Part shown: positions 19,647 to 28,346 of the stretch, in pieces | Position numbering within the stretch: the first letter of the stretch is position 1 | Layout: each line of letters opens with the position of its first letter | Assembly: GCA_016709225.1 (NCBI GenBank) | Contig: JADJEE010000012.1 | Coordinates: 1,965,501 to 2,029,500 of the forward strand | Origin: Deltaproteobacteria bacterium | GTDB taxonomy: Bacteria; Myxococcota_A; Polyangia; Nannocystales; Nannocystaceae | Direction of reading: 5' to 3' | Length of the DNA: 64,000 nt | Translations under genes and position numbers: made by a program | Notes under the pieces: generated by a model | The model's database searches: none | Told to the model about the DNA's origin: nothing | What the model saw: the letters and a program-made list of their open reading frames with translations, nothing else

Positions 19647-21161
19647 ATGTCCGCGCAGCGCCGTACCCACTCGATCCTGCTGACGGCCCTCGGCCTCGCG
19701 CTGGGCGCATGCGACGACGGAGCCGGCCGCGGGCGCGAGCTCGGGCTCGGCCCCGCCGACGACGTCCGCGAGGTCGTCGAGGGCGACTACGGCCCCATCG
19801 CGCAGTACCTCGTCGACAACGCCAACACCCCGGTGCCGAGCGGCCAGGGCGAGAGCGGCGGCAGCGATGGCGGTGTCGATCCGAGCGCGGGCGGCAGCGG
19901 CAGCGATGGCGGCGGCGACCCCAGCGGCGGCCTGGGCTGCAGCGGCTTCTCGTGCAACGACGGTCAGTGCATCGACGCCAGCTGGCGGTGCGATGCGATC
20001 ACCGACTGCAGCGGTGGCGAAGACGAGGCCAACTGCGGCAACGATGGCGGCAACGGCAGCGGCGGGGGCGGTGATTGCTCGGGCTTCGCATGCAACGACG
20101 GCAGCTGCATCGACGCGAGCTGGCAGTGCGATGGCTACTCCGACTGCAGCGGCGGCGAGGACGAGAGCGGCTGCGGCGGCAGCGGAGGCGATCCGTCCGG
20201 CGGCGATCCGTCTGGCGGCGATCCGTCCGGCGGCGACAGCTGCGACGGCTTTCGCTGCGACGATGGTCTCTGTGTGGAGTGGTCGTGGGTTTGTGACGGC
20301 TATGCCGACTGTGCCGTCAGCGAGGACGAATCGGGCTGCAGCGTCGATGCCGACGCATCGCTCGGCCTGACGCAGCCGCCGCGCGTGCAAGAAGGCCCCG
20401 CGCTCGACTGCATCGCAAAGTGGACCGTCGGCGGCGGCGCGGCCGGAGCAGCGGCGGGCGAGGCCATCTCGAAGGCCTGCGAAGGCGGCGGCGTCGTGGT
20501 CGGGCTCGCCACCGGCGGTGGTGGTTTCGCAGCCGCGACCGTGTGCTTCGCGGGCGACGTCACGCAGATCGACGCGGTCGTCGGTGGCATCTTCGGCGCG
20601 GTCGCGGGCCTGGTCGGCGGCATCGCCAGCTGCGAGGGTGACGCGCTGGCCGAGGCGGGCTCAGCACTGCAGGCGGTGCTCTCGGTCGGCTCGATCCCGA
20701 CCTACAAGGTCGAGGCCTCGGGCACCACCGAGACCAAGCGGTGCGGCATCCCGGTCGACGTGCCGCTGTCGGGCGATCAGGCCGACTGCGACCAGCGCCA
20801 CAGCACGATGAAGCAGTTCGAGCAGAACGAGCCCCACAGCTGCGACATCGACATCGGCAACGTCGGCAACGACGCGGCTTCGATCGCCGCGGCGTGCAGC
20901 GAGATCCGCAAGAACTTCGACAATGCCGCCAAGCTCGCCGACCTGCGGCTCGACGTCGGCCGTGCCTGCTATGAGAACGGCGACAAGGGCCCAATGGGCA
21001 ACTCCGACTTCGGCCACCAGTTCGCGTGGTGCTCGGTCCACAAGGCCATGCAGCGCTGCGTCACCCAGGCCAACCACGCCAAGCTGAAGTGCGACCTGAC
21101 GCAGACGATGGCGCAGCACTTCCTGCCCGCCGGCTGCGAGAACGTGCTCGCCTGTCAGTGA
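19647..21161 (+). CDS. Lipoprotein with three LDL-receptor class A repeats and hydrophobic C-terminal region
   Basis: ATG 19647; 504 aa with lipobox LGAC. After a Gly/Ser linker come three LDLa modules at about 90-235, each with six Cys and the calcium loop DCSGGEDE or DCAVSEDE (CNDGQCIDASWRCD, CNDGSCIDASWQCD, CDDGLCVEWSWVCD). DPSGG units separate modules two and three. Residues about 255-345 are Gly/Ala-rich and hydrophobic (glycine-zipper-like). The last 140 residues are soluble, with about eight Cys and no family I recognise. The order recalls secreted effectors in which the C-terminal part is the active piece, but no toxin motif is visible. Confidence 0.8.
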   Translation: MSAQRRTHSILLTALGLALGACDDGAGRGRELGLGPADDVREVVEGDYGPIAQYLVDNANTPVPSGQGESGGSDGGVDPSAGGSGSDGGGDPSGGLGCSGFSCNDGQCIDASWRCDAITDCSGGEDEANCGNDGGNGSGGGGDCSGFACNDGSCIDASWQCDGYSDCSGGEDESGCGGSGGDPSGGDPSGGDPSGGDSCDGFRCDDGLCVEWSWVCDGYADCAVSEDESGCSVDADASLGLTQPPRVQEGPALDCIAKWTVGGGAAGAAAGEAISKACEGGGVVVGLATGGGGFAAATVCFAGDVTQIDAVVGGIFGAVAGLVGGIASCEGDALAEAGSALQAVLSVGSIPTYKVEASGTTETKRCGIPVDVPLSGDQADCDQRHSTMKQFEQNEPHSCDIDIGNVGNDAASIAAACSEIRKNFDNAAKLADLRLDVGRACYENGDKGPMGNSDFGHQFAWCSVHKAMQRCVTQANHAKLKCDLTQTMAQHFLPAGCENVLACQ

Positions 21162-21213
21162 CGATCGCGCGTGCCCGATCGATCCGACAGCGTTCGCGCC
21201 GATGGCCGCCGCC

Positions 21214-21858
21214 TCAGTCGACGTCGCGGAAGCTGAGCAGCTTGAAGCCACCGCTCGCGGGGTGTTCGATGATGGTGCCGAGCACCCCGAGGCGCAGCTC
21301 CTGTCCGTCGGCATCGCGCACGCGGAGCACGGGCTTCTTGTGGAAGACGAGGCCGTGGTGCGCCTCGGTGGCACGCACTTCGACGGCGACGAACTCGAGC
21401 GGCTGACCGCCCAGGCGATCGAGCGTCTGTTGCAGGTGGCCGAAGCTCTCGCCGGCATGCATGTCCCACAACAGATCGGGGCCCATCGCGAACGCCGATG
21501 GATGGCGAGCGATGGCCCCGAACAAGCGGGTCTTGTACTCGCTGGCGTCGATCGCCAGTGCGCTGAGCGCGACGCGATCGTTGCTCGCGAGCGCCTGCAC
21601 GACCGCGCGGCCGAGCGCCTCGGTCGAGGGCTGCGCACCCGCGAAGGGTGCATCGCCGACCTCGGTCTCGGTCTCGACCGCGCGCGCGTCCGCGGGTGCG
21701 GCCGACGCTGCGACCGCGGGCTTCGCCGCGTTCGCGCGTGGGCTCGCCACGTCCGCCGACGCGACGACGACCGGCGCCGGGTCGCGCTCTCGTTGCTCGG
21801 CCACGCAACCTGCGAAGCACGTCAGCGAGAGCGAGAAGATCCAGCGCCGTCGTCCCAT
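21214..21858 (-). CDS. Hypothetical lipoprotein, last gene of the TonB locus
   Basis: ATG 21858 gives 214 aa with lipobox CFAGC. The linker is Ala/Asp/Val-rich. The folded half (about 85-214) has a helical segment (ALGRAVVQALASNDRVALSAL), which resembles the N-terminus of small DUF-type periplasmic proteins, then strands ending in LGTIIEHPASGGFKLLSF. Not recognised further. It starts 19 bp after the stop of the preceding lipoprotein gene and is probably the last cistron of the TonB operon. Confidence 0.7.
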   Translation of the reverse strand: MGRRRWIFSLSLTCFAGCVAEQRERDPAPVVVASADVASPRANAAKPAVAASAAPADARAVETETEVGDAPFAGAQPSTEALGRAVVQALASNDRVALSALAIDASEYKTRLFGAIARHPSAFAMGPDLLWDMHAGESFGHLQQTLDRLGGQPLEFVAVEVRATEAHHGLVFHKKPVLRVRDADGQELRLGVLGTIIEHPASGGFKLLSFRDVD

Positions 21859-21877
21859 CGATTGCGTCCGCGTCGAC

Positions 21878-23389
21878 TCAGTCGATCGCCCAGTTGATCC
21901 AGCCGGCCTGCGTCCAGTCGTCGCCGTTGGGATCGACGGCACCGACGTAGGTCGTGGCCTCGAGCGAGCCCGGCGTGACGCCAGCGCCGTCGGCCGGACC
22001 GCCGGCGGCGGGCTTGAGGTTCGGCGCCGTCCAGGTCCCGTCGAGCCCGAGGTCGACGTTGTCCTGCACGCCGTCCTGGCCCAGCAAGAAGTCGGCCCAC
22101 TCGCCGTCAGTCCACGTGTACGGGCCCGAGCCCTGGTGGCCGAACGCGCCGTGGGTGCCCCACAGCACGCCCTCGTTGATGATGCCGCCGTCGGCGACAT
22201 CGAGCGTGGCTTGATCCTGGAAGGTCGCGCCGGGGCCGGTGACGTTGGTGAAGTACGAGTTGTACACCGCCATCGTCGCGCCCTGCTTGATGTTGTAGCC
22301 GATGCTCTTCATCGCATTGCCGCCCTCGCCCTGACCGACGAAGGTGAGGTTCGCGATGGTCGGGCTGGTGAGCGGCTCGGCGGTGAAGTTGTCGGGGCCG
22401 TTCGACCACTCGAGGCCGTGGTTGCCATCGGGCTCGCCCGGATCCTGGTGGACCACGACGTACTGGAACGAACCCGTGAAGCCCAGGTCGACGTCGAGGG
22501 CGTCGTCGGCCATGCCCGAGAGGATCAGGTAGGTGGCATCGAACGCGCCGCCGAAGAATTCCATCGCGTCGTCCGAGCCCATGTGGCTCTGCACGTGGTC
22601 GACGGTGGTGTCGGTGCCGCAGGTGTAGAACGTGATGCCGTTCAACTCGTTGTCCATGACGAGCTCGAAGCCGGCCCACTCGACGCGGACGTACTGCAGC
22701 GTGCCGCAGTCATGCGCAGCGTCGCTGCCACCGTAGGTCGGCGGGTCGGCGAAGCCCTCGGCATCACCGACGCCGTTGGGCAGGTTGGTGACCGCCGTGC
22801 CGAGCAGCACGAGGCCGCCCCAGTCGGCGCGCTGACGCTCGCCCTTGGCCTGCGCCGAGGTCAGCACGATCGGCGCGTCGGCGGTGCCGGCGGCGTTGAT
22901 CTGCGCATCGACGTCGATGACGAGCGCGCTGCCGTTGGCGCCGACCACGGTGGTGCCGGGCTCGAGCGTCAGGGTCGCGCCGCGCACGAAGGTCGCGGTC
23001 GTGAGCACCCAGACGGTGTCGCAGGTCAGCGTGGTGTCGGCGGTGACCTCGGCGGCGACCTCCATGCGGGGCGCGTTCGGGTCGTCACCGTCGACGCAGC
23101 CCGGCGGGGGGCCGGTGTCGGTGTCGGTGTCGGTCGTGTCGACGCTGGTCGTCGTCATCGTCGCGGAGGCCGAGTCGGTCGCCGAGGCCGAAGCCGAATC
23201 GGTCGCCGAAGCGGACGCGCTGGCCGACGCCGAGGCCGAGGCGGAGGCCGAGTCGGTCGCCGAGGCCGAGCCGTCGGTGGTGTCGGCGCCGGTGTCGTCG
23301 GCATTGGTCTCGTTGTCGGTGTCCGACGGGCAGCCAGCCAGCCCCAGGGGGAGGGCGATGGCGACGCAGATCTTGCTGAGGCGCTGCAT
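21878..23389 (-). CDS. Surface lipoprotein partner of the TonB receptor (beta-helix-like)
   Basis: ATG 23389 has AGGAG 9 nt upstream. The 503-aa product has lipobox LAGC, then a linker made of repeated SASA/TDSA units with Thr/Asp runs. The rest looks like a right-handed beta-helix: TLTLEPGTTVVGANGSAL, ADAPIVLTSAQ, WGGLVLLG, LQYVRVEWAG, VDHVQSHMGSDDAMEFFGG and DDALDVDLGFTGSFQYVV. Genes of this type next to TonB receptors are frequent in myxobacteria and Bacteroidetes, where they are thought to present a substrate at the surface (inference). It lies between the receptor gene and a small lipoprotein gene on the same strand. Confidence 0.78.
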   Translation of the reverse strand: MQRLSKICVAIALPLGLAGCPSDTDNETNADDTGADTTDGSASATDSASASASASASASASATDSASASATDSASATMTTTSVDTTDTDTDTGPPPGCVDGDDPNAPRMEVAAEVTADTTLTCDTVWVLTTATFVRGATLTLEPGTTVVGANGSALVIDVDAQINAAGTADAPIVLTSAQAKGERQRADWGGLVLLGTAVTNLPNGVGDAEGFADPPTYGGSDAAHDCGTLQYVRVEWAGFELVMDNELNGITFYTCGTDTTVDHVQSHMGSDDAMEFFGGAFDATYLILSGMADDALDVDLGFTGSFQYVVVHQDPGEPDGNHGLEWSNGPDNFTAEPLTSPTIANLTFVGQGEGGNAMKSIGYNIKQGATMAVYNSYFTNVTGPGATFQDQATLDVADGGIINEGVLWGTHGAFGHQGSGPYTWTDGEWADFLLGQDGVQDNVDLGLDGTWTAPNLKPAAGGPADGAGVTPGSLEATTYVGAVDPNGDDWTQAGWINWAID

Positions 23390-23425
23390 GGAAAAGCTCC
23401 TGCGGGTGAAGAAGTGGTCCCGCTT

Positions 23426-23451
23426 CTCGGCCAGCGTTATGGCTGACCGAA
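23426..23451 (-). other. Intercistronic hairpin between receptor and lipoprotein genes
   Basis: An 8-bp stem (CGGTCAGC with GCTGGCCG, one G-T pair) around a 6-base loop lies in the 133-bp gap between the TonB receptor stop and the lipoprotein start, 37 bp before the latter. It has no T-run, so it is more likely an RNA-stability or attenuation element than a terminator. Confidence 0.35.
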
Positions 23452-23522
23452 GTGACCGTTCGAGTGCACGCAAGCGAACTCTCTGTCACGAAGCGGCCGA
23501 GCGATCGTCACGCCGCGGGGCG

Positions 23523-26500
23523 CTACAGCTCATACGAGATGCCGAACATGATCGTGGCACCCGGATACATGCGGTAGTTCAGCGCCTTCTGCGGCCCCTG
23601 TCGCCACACGATCGGCCAGTTGAGCATGTTGCCGACCTGCAGCAGGCCGGCGAGGTTCTTGTAGATGCGCTGCTTGCCGACGAAGTCGAGCTGGTGGATC
23701 GCCTGCTGGTAGATGTCGGGCAGCTTGTTGCCGCCGACGAACGCGAGGTTGCGGCCGACCATGTTGTAGAGCAGACGCAGGCTGGTGCCGCTGCTCTTGT
23801 GCTCCCAGTCGAGGTAGGCGTTCGCCACGAACGGCGACTGCCCCTGTAGCGGCCGCACGCGCGAGGTCGAGACGTCCTTGGCGGCCTCGGGATCGCACAG
23901 CGGATCTTCGATCGCGCAGTTGTCGTTCAAACGTACGCGGGAGAACACGTACGCGAAGTTGGCGCCGACCGAGACCTCGCGCAGCTGCTTGGTGATGAAC
24001 TCGAGGTTCTTGCGCAGCTCGAGCTCGGCGCCGACGTTGTAGGCATAGCGCGCGTTGCGGAACGAGACGTTGGGGTTGCTGGCGCCGGCCGACATCGTCC
24101 GCTCGATCGGATCGATGAAGTACTTGCCGAACAGCGACACCGCGACGACCTCTTCGGCGCTCGGGAACCACTCCCAGCGCAGATCGCCGTTCCAGATCTG
24201 CGCCGACTTCAGGCTCGGGTTGCCCAGCACCGTGATGCCGCCGGCGAAGTCCGAGAACAGAAATGGCGCCAGCTCGCGGAACTCGGGTCGCGCGACCGTC
24301 TGCGTGGCGCCGATGCGCACGTTCATCTTGTCGGTCGCCGGGAAGATGAACGACAGCGAGGGCAGCACGCTGTTGTTCTTGATCTTCGACGAGCGCATTG
24401 CGTCGGTCTGGCCGGTGAACTGATCGAACGGCTCGACCTTCTGACGGTTGGCCTCGAAGCGCACGCCGCCGGCGATGCGGAACCACCGCACGATCGGGAG
24501 GTCCAGCATGCCGTAGGTGGCGTAGATCTGCTGCTCCGCACGGTAGCTGTCGTAGGGCTGCGTGGTCTCGGAGAGGTAAAACGGCTGCTGGCCACCGGCC
24601 GCAGGGCTCAGGCCGCCGCCGATGTACTTGTTGATGAGCAGGTTGCCGGTGCCGAGCGGCGCATCGATGCCGTTGACGGTCTGGAAGGTGAAGCGGCGCA
24701 CCGTGAAGGTGCGATCCTTGCCCTCGGCCCACACGCCGATCTTGGCCTTGCCATCGAGCTGTCGCCACTGCTTGAACGGCAGCGTGAAGTCGACCGCGCC
24801 GCTACCGGTGTGGTCCTTCAGGTTCAAGAACATCACGCTGGCGCCCGACCCCGACAGCCGCCAGTCGCCGGCGCCGGGATCGGGCTGGTAGACCATGTCG
24901 CGGATGCTGGGATCGTCGCGCTGCGCCTGGGCGTAGGAGCCGAACCAGTCGATTGCGAGATCCTTCGCCTTGGGGATCACGTGGTGACCACCCAGGCGCG
25001 TCAGCAAGATCGAACGCATGACGTAGCGGATGCGCGTGGTCAGCAGGTCGCCGTTCTCGGCCGGGCCGGTCAGCGAGCGGGCCTCGTTGTCGGCATCGCG
25101 CGAGTAGAACGCCAGCGCGCTGAGCTTGTTGTGCTCGTCGACGTCGTACTTGACCATCGCGACGGTCGACCACTGCGCGTTGGCGACGGTGCGGATGCCG
25201 CGGAAGTCGATGCGCGGCGCGGTGAGATCGTAGTTGCCCGAGCCGGTCGGCTCCTCGACCACCGAGTACCACTTCCAGTTCTCCCGCAGCGTGCGACGCT
25301 GGTTGCGATAGCCGGCCGACACCAGGAAGCCGAGCTTGCTGGTGTTGGTGGGCTTGAAGCCGTAGCCGACCGTCGCTTGGCCGTTCAGATCCGGCAGCGC
25401 GACGCGACCGCGACGCACGCGGGTGTCGGTGTAGAGCGACTCGCCGAAGCGCTCGATCTGCTTCGCGGTCCACACCGGCTTGAGGTCGTCGCCGAGCGCG
25501 TTGCGGTTGGCGGGATGATCGTTGGGAATCGCGTCGGGCAGCCGGCGCGGCAGGTTGCCGAAGCCGAACGCATCGGGCCCTGGAAATCCGCCCTCGAACG
25601 TGCGGTCGCGGAACGTGGTCTGGGTGTTGCCGCCGGTGCGCAGGTTGAGCTCGAACAGTAGCTTGCGCGGGATCTCGCGGCTCTCGAGCTGCACCGAGCC
25701 GCCGGCGAAGTCGCCGGGCCGATCGGGCGTGAAGGTCTTCTGCACGTTGATGGCCGACAGCGCACCCGAGGGCACGATGTCGAGTGGCACGGTGCGGATG
25801 TCGGGCTCGGGCGAGGGTAGGCGCGCGCCGTCGAAGAGCGTGTTGCCGTAGCGGTGGCCGAGGCCGCGCACGAACAGGTACTTGCCGTCGAGCACGGTCG
25901 CACCGACGATGCGCACCGCCACCGACGCGGTCGAGCCACCGCCCGACTTCGAGATGCTCTCGCGGCTGAGGATGTCGCGCGTTGCCGCCGACTCGCGCCG
26001 CTGCTGCAGCCGCGCGCCCTCGCTCTCCTTGTTCATCTCGGCCTTGACCGCGACGACCATGTTCGCGCCCGCCAGCTGGGTGAGCTCGCTGTTGATGGTC
26101 TCGTCGCTGCCCTTGCTGACGACCACGCCCGAGATGCGGCGCGGCTCGTTGGCGTCGCTGCGGATGCGCAGGTCGTAGGTGCCCGGCGGGAGCTCGAGCA
26201 CGTAGTTGCCCTCGAGATCGCTCTTGGTCTTGTACTGGGTGCCGAGCGCCTCGACGTAGGCGCCGATGAGTGGCGCGCCGGTGGTCGCGTCCTTGAGCTT
26301 GCCGCGGATCGTGCCCGCGTCGCCCTTGACCTCGACGGTCTTGACCTCGAGCTCCTTCGCGAGCGCTTCCTTGTCCTCGGTGAGATCGACGACCTCGAAG
26401 CCACCGTCCCAGCTCTCCTCCTCGGCGGGCGCGACCGGGCCGGTGGGCTTGGCGGGTGTCGGCGGCGTCTCGGCCGGCGGCGGCGTCTCGGCCGGCGGCG

Positions 26501-26744
26501 GCGTCTCGGCCGGCGGCGGCGTCTCGGCCGGCGGCGGCGTCTCGGCCGGCGGCGTCGTCGGGGCCGCGCCCGGTGGCGTCGACGGTGGTGTCGACGGCGG
26601 CGGCGTGGCGCTCGGTGGCGTCGGCGTCACCGCGCCCGGCCCCTGGTAGTCACGCGACGCCGGCGGCGCGGCGCGTGCCACCTGCGGAGCTGCGGATAGA
26701 CCCATCGCGAGCAGGACCCGTTGGACCCGGCGAGACATCGTCAT
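23523..26744 (-). CDS. TonB-dependent receptor with carboxypeptidase-like N-terminal domain
   Basis: ATG 26744 follows AAGG; 1073 aa. A signal peptide (to about 27, ARA|APP) is followed by a Pro-rich stretch with AETPPP units and an acidic segment. A carboxypeptidase-regulatory-like domain follows (GTIRGKLKDATTGAPLIGAYV, DLEGNYVLELPPGTYDLRI). The plug has RGLGHRYGNTLFDGARLPSP and INVQKTFTPDRPGDFAGGSV, and a beta-barrel ends in FGISYEL with the terminal hydrophobic residue expected for BAM insertion. It would import a ligand across the outer membrane using the TonB/ExbBD complex encoded directly upstream. Substrate unknown; no iron or B12 genes are adjacent. Confidence 0.93.
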   Translation of the reverse strand: MTMSRRVQRVLLAMGLSAAPQVARAAPPASRDYQGPGAVTPTPPSATPPPSTPPSTPPGAAPTTPPAETPPPAETPPPAETPPPAETPPPAETPPTPAKPTGPVAPAEEESWDGGFEVVDLTEDKEALAKELEVKTVEVKGDAGTIRGKLKDATTGAPLIGAYVEALGTQYKTKSDLEGNYVLELPPGTYDLRIRSDANEPRRISGVVVSKGSDETINSELTQLAGANMVVAVKAEMNKESEGARLQQRRESAATRDILSRESISKSGGGSTASVAVRIVGATVLDGKYLFVRGLGHRYGNTLFDGARLPSPEPDIRTVPLDIVPSGALSAINVQKTFTPDRPGDFAGGSVQLESREIPRKLLFELNLRTGGNTQTTFRDRTFEGGFPGPDAFGFGNLPRRLPDAIPNDHPANRNALGDDLKPVWTAKQIERFGESLYTDTRVRRGRVALPDLNGQATVGYGFKPTNTSKLGFLVSAGYRNQRRTLRENWKWYSVVEEPTGSGNYDLTAPRIDFRGIRTVANAQWSTVAMVKYDVDEHNKLSALAFYSRDADNEARSLTGPAENGDLLTTRIRYVMRSILLTRLGGHHVIPKAKDLAIDWFGSYAQAQRDDPSIRDMVYQPDPGAGDWRLSGSGASVMFLNLKDHTGSGAVDFTLPFKQWRQLDGKAKIGVWAEGKDRTFTVRRFTFQTVNGIDAPLGTGNLLINKYIGGGLSPAAGGQQPFYLSETTQPYDSYRAEQQIYATYGMLDLPIVRWFRIAGGVRFEANRQKVEPFDQFTGQTDAMRSSKIKNNSVLPSLSFIFPATDKMNVRIGATQTVARPEFRELAPFLFSDFAGGITVLGNPSLKSAQIWNGDLRWEWFPSAEEVVAVSLFGKYFIDPIERTMSAGASNPNVSFRNARYAYNVGAELELRKNLEFITKQLREVSVGANFAYVFSRVRLNDNCAIEDPLCDPEAAKDVSTSRVRPLQGQSPFVANAYLDWEHKSSGTSLRLLYNMVGRNLAFVGGNKLPDIYQQAIHQLDFVGKQRIYKNLAGLLQVGNMLNWPIVWRQGPQKALNYRMYPGATIMFGISYEL
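26461..26550 (-). repeat. Five tandem 18-bp repeats encoding AETPPP
   Basis: Five consecutive 18-bp units (GGCGGCGTCTCGGCCGGC on the + strand) encode the AETPPP repeat in the N-terminal region of the TonB receptor. They are nearly identical, so the spacer length may vary between strains. Confidence 0.9.
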
Positions 26745-26779
26745 GTTGGCCTTCTGCAAGCGCGAGTGGATCGCGATCG

Positions 26780-27208
26780 CTACTCGAGCTTCTTGGTGAT
26801 CATCACCACCGGCGACGCAGCTCCACTGCGCGCCAGATCGACGGCACCGAGCACGGCGCCGTAGGGCGCCTCGTCGTCACCGTCGAGGTAGAGCACGTTG
26901 TCGGGGCGCGCATTGAACATGCGGCGCAGACGCTCCGGCAGCTCCTCGCGCGCGAGCGCGACGGTGTTCACCTCGAGCGAGCCATCGGCGAGCACGCTCA
27001 GCACCAGCGGCTTGTCGGCGTCGTTGACCTGATCGAGCTGCTCGTCGGTGTCGTCCTTGGGCGGCAGCCGCACGTTGAACGCCTCGGTCATCACCGGCGC
27101 CAGCGTCATGAAGATGATGAGCAACACCAACACCACGTCGACCAGTGGCGTGACGTTCATGTCGGGGCGGACCTTGGCCTTGAAGCCGGTGCCGATGCTC
27201 ATGCCCAT
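26780..27208 (-). CDS. exbD: ExbD/TolR family biopolymer transport protein (second copy)
   Basis: ATG 27208; 142 aa. One N-terminal membrane span follows the family motif MNVTPLVDVVLVLLIIFM, whose Asp is the proton-path residue in ExbD. The periplasmic part has LVLSVLADGSLEVN and DNVLYLDGDDEAPYGAV, as in ExbD. It starts 4 bp after the stop of the first exbD. Two different ExbD proteins in one operon occur in other TonB systems that power large surface receptors. Confidence 0.92.
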   Translation of the reverse strand: MGMSIGTGFKAKVRPDMNVTPLVDVVLVLLIIFMTLAPVMTEAFNVRLPPKDDTDEQLDQVNDADKPLVLSVLADGSLEVNTVALAREELPERLRRMFNARPDNVLYLDGDDEAPYGAVLGAVDLARSGAASPVVMITKKLE

Positions 27209-27212
27209 GGTG

Positions 27213-27656
27213 CTAGCTCTCCTCCGACGACCACTCGCGACCCACGCCGACCGCCAGCGAGACCCCGGCGAAGCCGATCTGCTGGGCCTCGTGGAAGTAG
27301 CCGCGCATCACTCGATACGGCAGCGTGGCGTCGCCGCGCAGCAACACGCGACGCCTTGGATTCTCCGACCAAGCCTGCCGCAGCGCGGCCATGCACTGGT
27401 CCTTGCTCATGTCGACCTTCTCGTAGGTGCAGACCTCGGCGCGATCGACCGTGAGCGTGATGGGCTCGTTCTCGGTGTCGACCTTGTCGGCCGCGGTCAC
27501 CTTCAACAGCTCGATGGTCTTGCCATCCTGCATGTTGGGGATGACCACCATGAAGATGATGAGCAGCACCAACACCACGTCGACCAACGGCGTGACGTTG
27601 ATGTTAGGGGCGATGCCGCGCTTGCGGCCGCCACCAGCGTCAAGCTGAACGCCCAC
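27213..27656 (-). CDS. exbD: ExbD/TolR family biopolymer transport protein (first copy)
   Basis: GTG 27656 overlaps the end of exbB by 17 bp, pointing to translational coupling; 147 aa. Motif INVTPLVDVVLVLLIIFMVV gives the single membrane helix with the conserved Asp. The periplasmic region has two Cys (EVCTYEKVD, DQCMAAL) absent from the second ExbD, perhaps a disulphide, and is otherwise diverged. Part of the energising complex with the adjacent ExbB and TonB. Confidence 0.92.
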   Translation of the reverse strand: MGVQLDAGGGRKRGIAPNINVTPLVDVVLVLLIIFMVVIPNMQDGKTIELLKVTAADKVDTENEPITLTVDRAEVCTYEKVDMSKDQCMAALRQAWSENPRRRVLLRGDATLPYRVMRGYFHEAQQIGFAGVSLAVGVGREWSSEES

Positions 27657-28314
27657 CGGCGCCCTCCAAGTAGTCCACCAGCTCGCTGGCGGCGTGCTGC
27701 ATGGTCATGTCGAACTTGTCGAAACGCGCGGTGAGGTAGTTGAAGACCAACACCGCACCGATGGCGACCACGAGGCCCACCGCGGTCACGATGAGCGCCT
27801 CGGCAATACCGGCCGAGACCGCACCGATGCCACCACCACCCGAGGCAGCGATGCCCTGGAAGGCGGTGATGATGCCGATGACGGTGCCGAACAGGCCGAT
27901 GAACGGCGCAGTCGAGCCGGTCGACGCGAGGATGCCCATGCCACGGCGGGCCTCGGCGGCGAGCTGCTCGAGGCGTCGCGCGAGCTCGCGGCGCGACATC
28001 TCGACCGCATCCACGGCCTCGTCCTTGCGGTTGGCCTTGAAGCTCTCGAGGCCGAAGCGGATGAGCCGCGGCAGCGGTGCCTTGGCGTACTCGGCCCCGC
28101 GCGCCAGATCGAGCAACGTGTCGACGTCGCGATCCTCGAGCAGCGGCCGGGCCTTGGTGGCGAACGCCGACGACAGCGCGGTCGCGCGACGCAGCACCAT
28201 GATGCGCTCGATGGCGACCACGAGGCTCGCGAAGCCCATCCCGACCAGCGAGATGGCGACGAGGCGGGCCATGAGGCCCATGGATTCCCAGATTTCGACG
28301 AGTGACAGCTCCAT
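27640..28314 (-). CDS. exbB: ExbB/TolQ/MotA-type proton channel protein
   Basis: ATG 28314; 224 aa. Three membrane segments: about 14-36 (GLMARLVAISLVGMGFASLVV), 128-150 (GILASTGSTAPFIGLFGTVI) and 165-190 (EALIVTAVGLVVAIGAVLVF). STAPFIGLFGTVIGIITAF is the family signature and carries the Thr that faces the channel. It forms the proton channel that, with ExbD, energises TonB. It lies 32 bp downstream of tonB. Confidence 0.93.
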   Translation of the reverse strand: MELSLVEIWESMGLMARLVAISLVGMGFASLVVAIERIMVLRRATALSSAFATKARPLLEDRDVDTLLDLARGAEYAKAPLPRLIRFGLESFKANRKDEAVDAVEMSRRELARRLEQLAAEARRGMGILASTGSTAPFIGLFGTVIGIITAFQGIAASGGGGIGAVSAGIAEALIVTAVGLVVAIGAVLVFNYLTARFDKFDMTMQHAASELVDYLEGAGGRSA

Positions 28315-28346
28315 GACGATGACTCCTGGCGGACCGAAGCGGGCGT

